A DNA stretch of 8,712 nt from JAFLCA01 sp041907145 (GCA_041907145.1 JAYRHW010000169.1:1-8712); one strand, 5' to 3'. Counted from the first letter of the stretch, positions 1 through 5,941 are shown. The notes: generated by a model from the sequence alone, not told the origin. Program-made: numbers and translations.

Positions 1-12
1 TAGACGGCGCGG

Positions 13-1893
13 CTATCGACTCATACAACGCAGATCCGGCTGCCCCTCGCAGAGTCGATAGTATTTGCCCGGCGCCACAGCGTTGGTTGATTCCACATTC
101 CCCGATGGCCAGCGGACCTCGATGTCAACCGGGGAATCGGCCTGCAATCCGATATGCAGCCGCGGATCGGACATAGCAAGAAATCCGGACTTTCCGCCCG
201 CAGCATAGCGATACCAGACTCGCTCCCCCTGAGAAACCCTGATGCGGGCACCCGGAGCAAGCTCATTTCCCGTCGCATCAACGAGTTCAAAGCCAATCCA
301 GCGCGAATTCGGAACCACTCGGTTGTGATACAGCTTGAGTCCCTGATTGCGGGTAGTGACCAATAGATCCACGGCACCATCATTATCAAAATCAATTGAC
401 GCGACCGCTCTTCCATCAGCATCTTCGTCCATGCCCGCTACAGACGCCACATCGCTGAAGCTCCCCTCCTTGTTCAGGAACATGCAATCCTGCTGATAGC
501 CCGCGAATGATAACCGACCAGCCTCGGCGTCATCACGAAACATTGCACCGAATACGGTTCCTGACTCCAAAATGCGCCCGGGAAAAGTCTGCAAGGTTCC
601 CATCCGAAAGGAGGCATCCTTCGGAGGGCTCTCAGGTTCGATGTAAATCCCGGGAGCCACTTCCTTGCGATCGGCCCCTGAAAGGAAACCGTTCGCTATG
701 AACAAATCGAGAGTTCCATCCAAATCGAAATCTTGAAAGTTGGACCCCCAGGCCCAAAGACAATAGTTACTTCCCCAGGACAACGCGCGGTCGCGGCCGA
801 CCCCATCCAGGCCGAATTGCCATAGAAAATTCCCTTCATGACGATACTGAGGATGATACGCATTCGAAACATGCACGAACGGCCGCCCGCTCGAATCCAA
901 GTATCCTACAGACACACCCATCCCGAGGCGGCGATCCGGCGTACCAAGGCGATCCGAGATGTCCGCCATCGTATCAGGTGCGACGGAGTACAGCTTGTCC
1001 GGGCCGAAATCATTGGAAACCAGAATCTCGGTGCCTCCATCATCAAAAAAATCTCCCGCGGCAGCATCGAAGCTCCATTGCGCATCTCCTCCGCCGATCT
1101 CCTTTGTTACATCACTAAACGTGCCATCGCCATTATTGCGATAGAGCGTATTGCTCCCACCGTTGGTGGCATTGAAAGAACTATTTATCCAAACGTTGGC
1201 ATCATCGGTCGTGAAGAGATCCTGTGGGCCAAAGTAGCGCACGATGTAAAGATCCGTGAATCCATCACGATTGTAGTCAAGAGGGACAGCTGTCTGTGCA
1301 TTGCGGCAATCTGCGAGGCCAGACTCCTCCGACACGTCCTGAAAGACATCGCCCAAATTTTCGAATAATTTGGAGCAGCCGATACCAACGACCAATAAAT
1401 CGGGCTTGCCGTCACGGTTATAATCAAAGAACAGCGGGAAAATTGATGCAAAGGATCTCTGCTCCGGCTGAACAATCGGATTCGCGCTGAGCGTAGTGAG
1501 CGTGAGATTAAGATCTCGCACCCGCCACTGCTCGGAAGCCTCCGTGAAAGCTCGTCCGCCCTGATTTAGATACAAGTGATTCGGCTGATTGAGTCCGGCA
1601 GTGGTTACGTAAAAATCTTGCCAGCCGTCCCCGTTGATGTCGGCAACCGCAATTCCACCTCCAATTACATGCAAGTCCTCGGGTTGCAGCGCCTCGGCAA
1701 GCTCGGGTCCCTTGTACTGGAAAGATATGCCTCGCTCGGCACTCTCCTCATGCATCGAAAAATTCTTGGGCAATGATCTCTCGGCTCGCTCATGCGCTTC
1801 ATTGAGCTGCCACGAGCGACTGAGCTGCGAACGCATCAGTATGCCGATGCCAAAGACCAAAGCAGCGATGACGACACCAATGTAGCGGCGCAT
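13..1893 (-). CDS. Exported FG-GAP/VCBS repeat protein with C-terminal ASPIC/UnbV domain (CRTAC1/UnbV-like)
   Basis: This 626-aa protein is probably exported and held at the outer face of the inner membrane by an N-terminal signal anchor (hydrophobic residues about 5-20 after MRRY). It carries a series of calcium-loop motifs typical of FG-GAP/VCBS beta-propeller blades: DINGDGWQD (85-93), DYNRDGKPD (157-165), DYNRDGFTD (206-214), a degenerate DFFDDGGTE (281-289), DFDLDGTLD (388-396) and DFDNDGAVD (501-509). The C-terminus, about 529-605, matches the ASPIC/UnbV module: NSRWIGFEL, then GARIRV, then AAGGKSG, SDPRLHIGL and VRWPSG. The family includes cartilage acidic protein CRTAC1 and UnbV of enediyne gene clusters; its biochemical role is not established. 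The start is the first Met ahead of the hydrophobic segment; no clear Shine-Dalgarno sequence precedes it. The gene diverges from an UnbU-like membrane protein gene 54 bp away, the usual partner of UnbV. The family call is firm and the function is unknown. Confidence 0.93.
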   Translation of the reverse strand: MRRYIGVVIAALVFGIGILMRSQLSRSWQLNEAHERAERSLPKNFSMHEESAERGISFQYKGPELAEALQPEDLHVIGGGIAVADINGDGWQDFYVTTAGLNQPNHLYLNQGGRAFTEASEQWRVRDLNLTLTTLSANPIVQPEQRSFASIFPLFFDYNRDGKPDLLVVGIGCSKLFENLGDVFQDVSEESGLADCRNAQTAVPLDYNRDGFTDLYIVRYFGPQDLFTTDDANVWINSSFNATNGGSNTLYRNNGDGTFSDVTKEIGGGDAQWSFDAAAGDFFDDGGTEILVSNDFGPDKLYSVAPDTMADISDRLGTPDRRLGMGVSVGYLDSSGRPFVHVSNAYHPQYRHEGNFLWQFGLDGVGRDRALSWGSNYCLWAWGSNFQDFDLDGTLDLFIANGFLSGADRKEVAPGIYIEPESPPKDASFRMGTLQTFPGRILESGTVFGAMFRDDAEAGRLSFAGYQQDCMFLNKEGSFSDVASVAGMDEDADGRAVASIDFDNDGAVDLLVTTRNQGLKLYHNRVVPNSRWIGFELVDATGNELAPGARIRVSQGERVWYRYAAGGKSGFLAMSDPRLHIGLQADSPVDIEVRWPSGNVESTNAVAPGKYYRLCEGQPDLRCMSR

Positions 1894-1947
1894 AGAATAG
1901 ATACTGTATCAAACCCGGCAAGCTTGGCATAATCATCAAATACTTCC
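1894..1947. promoter_or_regulatory. Shared 54-bp divergent control region of the UnbV-like/UnbU-like pair
   Basis: All the upstream DNA between the two head-to-head start codons lies here. For the plus-strand gene, CATAAT at 1928-1933 preceded by TGG (1925-1927) resembles an extended -10 promoter, with no good -35 box. Transcription would start near 1940 and leave a leader of under 10 nt, which fits the missing Shine-Dalgarno sequence before 1948. An 11-bp inverted repeat, GATACTGTATC (1900-1910), lies next to the minus-strand start codon and could be an operator or chance. I could not assign a convincing promoter for the minus-strand gene. Confidence 0.4.
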
Positions 1948-2802
1948 ATGCCCAGCGCACCCTCTCATCAATCAGGTTACCTTCCACAGCGGACCCCAAG
2001 GCGCTTCGACCCACGGGTTGTGCAAACGACCGTATTGCTGTGCTATGCCATCGCAGCCCGCGAGGTCTTCCATATGGACCGCCCTCATTGGATTACAGCA
2101 GCCTGCTGCACTCTGGCACTCGCTCTCGACTTTGCCCTCGGCATGCTTCTCTATAGGAAGGTCAGGTTCCCTCCCTCAGCTCTCATCATCGGCCTCGCCA
2201 CGAGCCTGCTGCTGGACTCCCGTTACCCGTGGGTGTACCTGACGAGCGTATCACTCGCCATTCTTTCGAAGGCGGTCATTACCTATCAAGGACGTCATTT
2301 GTATAACCCTGCAAATTTCGGCGTCGTCGTCATGCTCATGTGCACTCCTCTCTATGCTACCGGCATGCCGGCGCTCTTTGGCGGCTATTTTCTTCCCTCA
2401 ATCGTATTCCTATTATTTGGAGCTTTCACGATATGGTATGCGCGAGAGGTGACCGTGTCGGCGTCCTGGCTTGGAGGGTTCGTCGTTCTGGCCTGGCTAC
2501 GTGCGTGGCTGGCCGGCAAGGCATTTCTCGTCATGGCCCTGCCGATGTTGAGCGCGACGTTTCTGCTTTTCACATTTCACATGATTAGCGATCCGGCCAC
2601 CTGCCCCCGATCACACCGAGGCAAGATTTGTTTCGGGCTGTGCATCGCCGCTATGGATGCGCTCTTTCGCTATCACCAGGTCCCGTACGGCAATTTCTAT
2701 TCCCTTTTCTTGGCAACGTCCGTACTACCGCTGTTTTCACATGACGACGGGCCGATTGGAAAGTTCGGAGGCCCGGGAGGAAGGGGGGAAATGCGGGCGT
2801 AG
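1948..2802 (+). CDS. UnbU-like polytopic membrane protein, RnfD/NqrB family
   Basis: This 284-aa integral inner-membrane protein has about eight or more hydrophobic segments spread from residue 25 to 265. Signature stretches match the NQR2/RnfD family (redox-driven ion pump subunits): GRHLYNPANFG near residue 115 recalls the conserved NP(S/A)N motif, and FHMISDPATCP near 210 recalls the family's conserved TDP motif. I see no SGAT-type motif, where RnfD and NqrB carry covalently bound FMN on a Thr, and no other rnf or nqr genes surround it. It is therefore probably not part of an Rnf or Nqr pump. The UnbU proteins of enediyne cassettes are of this shortened type and sit beside UnbV, exactly as here. 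The start at 1948 is the first in-frame Met; no Shine-Dalgarno sequence is evident. Its last 66 bp overlap the convergent TPM gene. Transporter, quinone-binding or redox roles are possible, but none is shown. Confidence 0.85.
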   Translation: MPSAPSHQSGYLPQRTPRRFDPRVVQTTVLLCYAIAAREVFHMDRPHWITAACCTLALALDFALGMLLYRKVRFPPSALIIGLATSLLLDSRYPWVYLTSVSLAILSKAVITYQGRHLYNPANFGVVVMLMCTPLYATGMPALFGGYFLPSIVFLLFGAFTIWYAREVTVSASWLGGFVVLAWLRAWLAGKAFLVMALPMLSATFLLFTFHMISDPATCPRSHRGKICFGLCIAAMDALFRYHQVPYGNFYSLFLATSVLPLFSHDDGPIGKFGGPGGRGEMRA

Positions 2803-3231
2803 TTTGTCCGAAATTCGCCGCAGGCCTAAGGTTACTCCGTCCATGAACTTACGAGAGCGAAAGGCATCCTCGACCTCACGACAAATCGCCTGCCATTCAG
2901 CGTCGGGAATGACCCGAGCAACGGCTCTATCCGCGACAATTTCAAAATCGCGATCGGCAAGCAGAAGGTAGAACAGCACGCCGTTGTTTCCGGCGGTATC
3001 CCACACCCGCAGATGCGCAAATACTTGCTCGGCTCGCTGGCGAGGACTGAGTCCAGCACGAAGCTCATGGGAGTCCAGTGCCGCCTCGACACAGAACCGA
3101 ATCTCGGCTCCATGCGTGCTTTCCGATTCCTTGATCGAGGCTTCAATCGCCTCCAAATCTCGCGCGCTAAAATGCCTCCTGACGGTCCAGGGGCCCGTGA
3201 GCACATGACGGAAGAATCGAGCGATCTGCAT
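2737..3231 (-). CDS. Small TPM-domain family protein (COG3762-like), third gene of lemA operon
   Basis: This 164-aa protein begins MQIARFFRHVLTGPW and has no signal peptide. It resembles the short TPM-family proteins that follow lemA and a ygcG-like gene in many proteobacteria. Recognisable elements are the N-terminal FRHVLTGPW..RRHFS, SESTHGAEIRFCVEAAL (about 36-52), RVWDTAGNNGVLFYLLLADR (about 74-93), the FEIVADR segment, AEWQAIC, and a C-terminal tail ending ELSNRPVVM. As I recall, that tail corresponds to a conserved ELPDRPVVL-like ending in the family. I chose the Met at 3231 because it lies 4 bp after the stop of the preceding gene and starts the family-like sequence; the in-frame reading further upstream runs antiparallel through the neighbour's glycine-rich tail. 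Its last 66 bp overlap the end of the UnbU-like gene. The function is unknown, presumably linked to the LemA/TPM membrane proteins of the operon. Confidence 0.88.
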   Translation of the reverse strand: MQIARFFRHVLTGPWTVRRHFSARDLEAIEASIKESESTHGAEIRFCVEAALDSHELRAGLSPRQRAEQVFAHLRVWDTAGNNGVLFYLLLADRDFEIVADRAVARVIPDAEWQAICREVEDAFRSRKFMDGVTLGLRRISDKLRPHFPPSSRASELSNRPVVM

Positions 3232-3235
3232 ATAT

Positions 3236-4102
3236 CTACCAACGCCCTGAAGCGCCCCCTCCACTGAAACCGCCGCCGCCACCACCGGAGAACCCTCCGC
3301 CGCCGAAACCTCCTCCGAACCCGCCAAATCCTCCGCTACTCCAGCCGCGCCGGTATCCATACCCGTGGGGGCCAACGATGCCCATGAGGGAGACAAAGAA
3401 GGCTCCTAGCCCAAATAGGAAGGAAGCAAGAACGGAAACAAAAAGCAGACTCAACAAGAACACCAACAGCCCCATTACTCCCGAGCCAAAGAAGCGACCA
3501 AAAGTTGCATTAACGATTCCACCAAGGACCAGAAGCAAAAAAAATAGGAACGGCAGCAGGTCAAGTAACCCGGCCGGCCCTGCGTCCCGGCCCTCCGGAG
3601 GCGGCAAGGCCTCCCCGGCTATCACCCGAAGAATGGCCTCGATTCCCGCACGTATCCCCGCGCTGAAGTTGCCGCTGCGAAATTGCGGAACGATGACCTC
3701 GGCAATAATTCGCTTCGTAGCAAGATCCGTCAAAGAGCCCTCCAAACCCCTTCCGACTTCTATACGCGTCGCCCGATCATTCTTTGCAACGAGCAGCAGC
3801 GCCCCGTCATCCACGCCCTTGCGCCCGAGCTTCCACTGATCAACCACCCGTATGCCGTACTGCTCGATCGTATCAGGCTCAGTAGTGGGAACGATGAGAA
3901 CGGCTATTTGACTCCCTCGGCGACGAGCGTAGCTACTCAGGGTGGCCTCGATTTGAGAAGCCTCCGTTGACGAGAGCGTTCCCGTGAGATCTGTTACGTA
4001 ACTACGGAAAGGCGGGACCGGCTGGTCTGCGTAAGCAGCTACGCCGCCCCCGCATACCAGCAAGACCCCAAAAATCAGAAGCCGCCTGAGCACCGCCTTC
4101 AT
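3236..4102 (-). CDS. YgcG-like TPM-domain membrane protein with glycine-rich tail
   Basis: This 288-aa protein starts with a Sec signal peptide (hydrophobic 8-24, likely cleavage after AYA at 25). A TPM domain spans about 34-155: it opens with YVTDLTGTLS and contains GSQIAVLIVPTTEPDTIEQY, then DDGALLLVAK and the well-conserved GRGLEGSLTD near 118-126. Two hydrophobic stretches follow (about 180-197 and 207-243), then a tail of almost only Gly, Phe and Ser (253-288), typical of YgcG-type proteins. TPM domains of this family are usually exposed outside the cytoplasmic membrane; relatives have been reported as phosphatases or in photosystem II repair in plastids, but the bacterial role is unclear. 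The gene starts 3 bp after lemA stops and ends 4 bp before the next gene, so the three are surely co-transcribed. The spacing suggests translational coupling rather than a strong ribosome site of its own. Confidence 0.93.
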   Translation of the reverse strand: MKAVLRRLLIFGVLLVCGGGVAAYADQPVPPFRSYVTDLTGTLSSTEASQIEATLSSYARRRGSQIAVLIVPTTEPDTIEQYGIRVVDQWKLGRKGVDDGALLLVAKNDRATRIEVGRGLEGSLTDLATKRIIAEVIVPQFRSGNFSAGIRAGIEAILRVIAGEALPPPEGRDAGPAGLLDLLPFLFFLLLVLGGIVNATFGRFFGSGVMGLLVFLLSLLFVSVLASFLFGLGAFFVSLMGIVGPHGYGYRRGWSSGGFGGFGGGFGGGGFSGGGGGGFSGGGASGRW

Positions 4103-4105
4103 TGC

Positions 4106-4699
4106 TTACTTCGAAAAATCCACCTTCGGCGGAACAGCCAATGCTTGCTCGTTCTCGACCGTGAAATTTGCCTTGGTCTTATATCCGAACAGCTTCGCAG
4201 TTAGGTTCGACGGAAAAGAGCGCACGGTAATGTTATAATTTTGAACAGCATCGATATAACGTTTGCGGGCGACAGTAATCCGATTTTCAGTCCCCTCGAG
4301 TTGGGCCTGCAAATCGCGGAAGTTTTGATTGGCCTGCAGTAGCGGATAGTTTTCTGCCACCGCGATCAAACGTCCGAGAGCCGAACGCAATTCGCCTTGA
4401 GCAGCCTGAAACTTAGCAAAGGCGGCCTCATCTTCCACGAGTTCGGGCGTAACACTTATCGAGCTCACTTTGGCGCGAGCATTCGTAACATTCTCGAGGA
4501 CTTCTTTCTCGTGCTCGGCATATCCCTTGACCGTACTTACTAGGTTAGGAACCAGATCGGCCCGTCGTTGGTACTGATTGAGAACCTCGGACCATGCTGA
4601 CTTGGTCTGCTCGTCAGTCACCTGCAAGGTATTGTAACCGCAGCCCGTCAGTGCCGTGAGAACGGCCAAAATAAAACCACCAAGCATCATGGAACGCAT
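4106..4699 (-). CDS. lemA: LemA family lipoprotein
   Basis: This 197-aa LemA-family protein starts with a hydrophobic signal ending in the lipobox LTGC, so Cys20 is the expected lipidation site and the mature helical protein would be tethered to a membrane. Family signatures are visible: NQYQRRADLVPNLV (41-54), VKGYAEHEKEVLENVTNAR (57-75), NYPLLQANQNF (117-127), and the long helix ENRITVARKRYIDAVQNYN (138-156) followed by SFPSNL. The length is normal for the family. The start at 4699 is supported by GGGGAG five bases upstream (plus-strand 4705-4710); the alternative Met four codons in has no such site. It is the first gene of the operon with two TPM-domain genes. LemA proteins are widespread, often beside TPM or HtpX-type genes, and their molecular role is not settled. 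Confidence 0.95.
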   Translation of the reverse strand: MRSMMLGGFILAVLTALTGCGYNTLQVTDEQTKSAWSEVLNQYQRRADLVPNLVSTVKGYAEHEKEVLENVTNARAKVSSISVTPELVEDEAAFAKFQAAQGELRSALGRLIAVAENYPLLQANQNFRDLQAQLEGTENRITVARKRYIDAVQNYNITVRSFPSNLTAKLFGYKTKANFTVENEQALAVPPKVDFSK

Positions 4700-4743
4700 A
4701 GAATCTCCCCATAAAATGACGGCGCGAGCCGCCTAACCAGCAA

Positions 4744-4772
4744 GGTATAAGCACTAACGGCGATATTTTCCA
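4744..4772 (-). promoter_or_regulatory. Candidate sigma-70 promoter of the lemA-TPM-TPM operon
   Basis: Read on the minus strand, TGGAAA (4772-4767) and TATACC (4749-4744) are separated by 17 bp; each matches the sigma-70 consensus at four of six positions. Transcription would begin near 4737, giving a leader of about 38 nt before the lemA start codon, with the Shine-Dalgarno sequence inside it. The assignment is by eye only. Confidence 0.45.
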
Positions 4773-4784
4773 GCGATATCGCTG
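4771..4784. promoter_or_regulatory. Perfect 14-bp palindrome CAGCGATATCGCTG, candidate operator of lemA operon
   Basis: The 14 bases are exactly self-complementary. The palindrome touches the -35 box of the candidate lemA promoter, where a dimeric repressor or activator could act. A partial copy of its core (GCGATAT) lies just downstream in the promoter spacer at 4760-4766. The regulator is unknown, and a palindrome this short could also be chance. Confidence 0.4.
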
Positions 4785-5010
4785 CCTGGCCAATCCCAGA
4801 AAGCAAGATTAAGTCAATGAATTCAGTGAGTAAGGCTAAGCTCCTCGCCAGAGCGCCAGTAGACAGCGCCCCAGGAGAGGTTTATTCTAGGCACGAAGTG
4901 ACGGCCAGAGGCCATATATCGGTATCCCCGACCGCCCCTTGGGACGACTTTCTCACAGCTCCGTTCCCTCTTTGATATTATCAGCAGACTTTGAACTTAC
5001 AGCCTCCACT

Positions 5011-5029
5011 GCGGCGCTCTATTCGCCGC
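5011..5029. repeat. Small GC-rich hairpin
   Basis: GCGGCG (5011-5016) and CGCCGC (5024-5029) are perfect reverse complements separated by the 7-nt loop CTCTATT. No T-run follows on the plus strand, so it is not a standard terminator. It lies 57 bp upstream of the larger hairpin and may belong to the same structured leader or element. Confidence 0.4.
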
Positions 5030-5086
5030 GGATTGGCGGTCCCATTCTTGAAGCTCTGCTGAATTTGAACGGTAGATAGATCTCTC

Positions 5087-5125
5087 TTGCCTCTCGATAG
5101 AGCTCAAAGTTCTGTCGAGAGGCAA
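5087..5125 (+). repeat. 39-nt hairpin with 18-bp stem, fully paired as plus-strand RNA
   Basis: The arms 5087-5104 and 5108-5125 pair over all 18 positions around the triloop CAA. Sixteen pairs are Watson-Crick and two (5098/5114 and 5102/5110) are U-G wobbles when read as plus-strand RNA. The same positions would be A-C mismatches in minus-strand RNA, which favours a plus-strand transcript. It lies about 190 nt upstream of the orphan gene's start codon. Only an interrupted T-rich stretch follows, beginning about 12 nt after the stem, so it does not look like a classical intrinsic terminator. It could be a leader structure, a small-RNA stem, a processing site, or a remnant of a small palindromic repeat element. 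Confidence 0.6.
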
Positions 5126-5136
5126 CCATCGCAATT

Positions 5137-5179
5137 GGTTTTTCTCGGTTTGATTTTGTTTTGACTCGGTTTTTCTCGG
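5137..5179 (+). repeat. 12-bp direct repeat GGTTTTTCTCGG
   Basis: Identical copies lie at 5137-5148 and 5168-5179, 31 bp apart from start to start (about three helical turns), in a T-rich stretch just after the 39-nt hairpin. Regularly phased repeats of this kind can be sites for a DNA-binding protein near a promoter, or a slippage duplication. The sequence alone does not decide. Confidence 0.45.
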
Positions 5180-5189
5180 GAAGAGAGTA

Positions 5190-5273
5190 ATGAACTTCCT
5201 CATCGGCCTCAGTGCAGCCGGACGACTCGTGCGGAAATTTTTCCCGCAGGACTCGTTCGGTTGCAAGGTGTAA
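5190..5273 (+). CDS. Possible 27-codon small ORF upstream of the orphan gene
   Basis: An ATG at 5190 opens a 27-codon frame, MNFLIGLSAAGRLVRKFFPQ and seven more residues, ending in TAA at 5273. That is 38 bp before the orphan gene's start. Upstream, GGGAAGAGAG offers a weak purine-rich ribosome site close to the ATG. The peptide has a hydrophobic first part and basic residues after it. It could be a leader peptide or a small membrane-active peptide, but ORFs this short arise easily by chance and I have no homology to support it. Confidence 0.2.
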   Translation: MNFLIGLSAAGRLVRKFFPQDSFGCKV

Positions 5274-5300
5274 CCGACAATCGTGGGCCCTCAATTGAAG

Positions 5301-5305
5301 AGGAG
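5301..5305 (+). promoter_or_regulatory. Shine-Dalgarno sequence AGGAG of the orphan gene
   Basis: AGGAG, within the purine run GAAGAGGAG (5297-5305), lies six bases before the ATG at 5312. This decides the start of the orphan gene in favour of 5312 over an in-frame TTG at 5261, which has no comparable site. Confidence 0.75.
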
Positions 5306-5311
5306 TCAAGG

Positions 5312-5941
5312 ATGAACAATCGTAGCGTGACGCAAGGACTCGGACTGTTCGCGGCTTTGGTCGATCGTGACCTCAACATCAGGTTCTCTGATGCGGGTGA
5401 TCCGGGCGACCAGGCGAATCGTCCTCTGCAAGAGGCGCTAGGCTTGGTCGGAGGTGCTGCAGGGTCACGGGTCTTGCTAGTGCAAGCTCCCCAGAGTGCT
5501 GACGGTCGCAGACTGGCCGCCGCGCGCATCAAGTACGAACTTGGTGCTCGTGAGCAGGTCGTTCGCGCAGCGCTCGAAGGACTTCCGCTGGCGCACGGAC
5601 TTGCCGCTCGGCGTCGCTTCGGCGAGCAGAGCTTCTGGAGTGTGCCGGTGCTCGTGGAGTGCACGCCTTCGTTCCACCTCCGTGAGTACGCAGTCGGGAG
5701 CGCCCCTCTGCTTCACGGTCCTCTGGCTCCCAGCGCCCTGTCCTTCGCCTTCGACAACGACGGCATTCAGGCGGCCAAGTCCATCAGGGAAAGCGTGATC
5801 ACCAAGACGGAACACGTCATGGGCGACTGTGCTGGCCATGCTCTGCATGACAGCCACGATGCCCTGGCGAACTTCAACGAGCTGCTCTGGCTGCTCGGTG
5901 CGGATCCGGACGTGATCATTCTCGAAATGGTCAGGCCGTAA
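5312..5941 (+). CDS. Orphan 209-aa hypothetical protein with C-terminal Cys/His cluster
   Basis: I do not recognise this protein. The frame is clearly used: the last 64 codons have about 80% G or C in the third position, a strong Shine-Dalgarno sequence precedes 5312, and an intrinsic terminator follows the TAA by about 30 bp. No signal peptide or transmembrane helix is evident, so it is probably cytoplasmic. An Ala/Leu/Arg-rich middle (about 60-105) looks helical. Near the C-terminus, Cys173, His176, His179 and His182 are spaced by two residues each, with His168 just before, which could form a metal site or one polar face of a helix. The last residues, NELLWLLGADPDVIILEMV, are hydrophobic and acidic. 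The gene is a single transcription unit between divergent or independent neighbours, which give no clue to its role. Antisense frames also stay open but lack comparable signals. Confidence 0.7.
   Translation: MNNRSVTQGLGLFAALVDRDLNIRFSDAGDPGDQANRPLQEALGLVGGAAGSRVLLVQAPQSADGRRLAAARIKYELGAREQVVRAALEGLPLAHGLAARRRFGEQSFWSVPVLVECTPSFHLREYAVGSAPLLHGPLAPSALSFAFDNDGIQAAKSIRESVITKTEHVMGDCAGHALHDSHDALANFNELLWLLGADPDVIILEMVRP

Larger units (their letters stand above)
4785..5311. other. Long intergenic region, no convincing protein gene
   Basis: About 500 bp separate the lemA promoter from the start of the orphan gene at 5312. From 4785 to 5010 I see no coding sequence, RNA gene or strong structure, only short inverted motifs such as GGCCAGAGGCC near 4904-4914 and TGATATTATCA near 4973-4983. 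From 5011 to 5180 there are two hairpins and a T-rich direct repeat, described separately. TTGACT at 5161-5166 with AGTAAT at 5186-5191 is a possible but weak plus-strand promoter (19-bp spacing). Minus-strand readings of about 90 codons here begin at TTG codons, have unremarkable composition, and run through the hairpin, so I do not call them. Confidence 0.6.

Noticed and set aside
838..1368. Plus-strand open frame of 176 codons inside the UnbV-like gene
   Set aside because: It runs antisense to clear FG-GAP repeats, has no ribosome site, and has a Arg/Ile-rich composition typical of antisense readings.
3232..3396. N-terminal extension of the small TPM gene by 55 codons
   Set aside because: It reads through the glycine-rich coding end of the upstream gene in another frame; the family-like sequence begins at the Met at 3231, 4 bp after that gene's stop.
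5000..5300. Retron or CRISPR-like element suggested by the hairpins and repeats
   Set aside because: There is no reverse transcriptase, no cas gene and no repeat-spacer periodicity; only two copies of a 12-bp repeat exist.
5019..5309. Minus-strand frame of 96 codons across the intergenic hairpin
   Set aside because: It begins at a TTG, has no clear ribosome site, overlaps the hairpin, and shows no recognisable motif.
5261..5311. Upstream TTG start for the orphan gene
   Set aside because: It is a TTG with no ribosome site, while the ATG at 5312 has AGGAG six bases before it.
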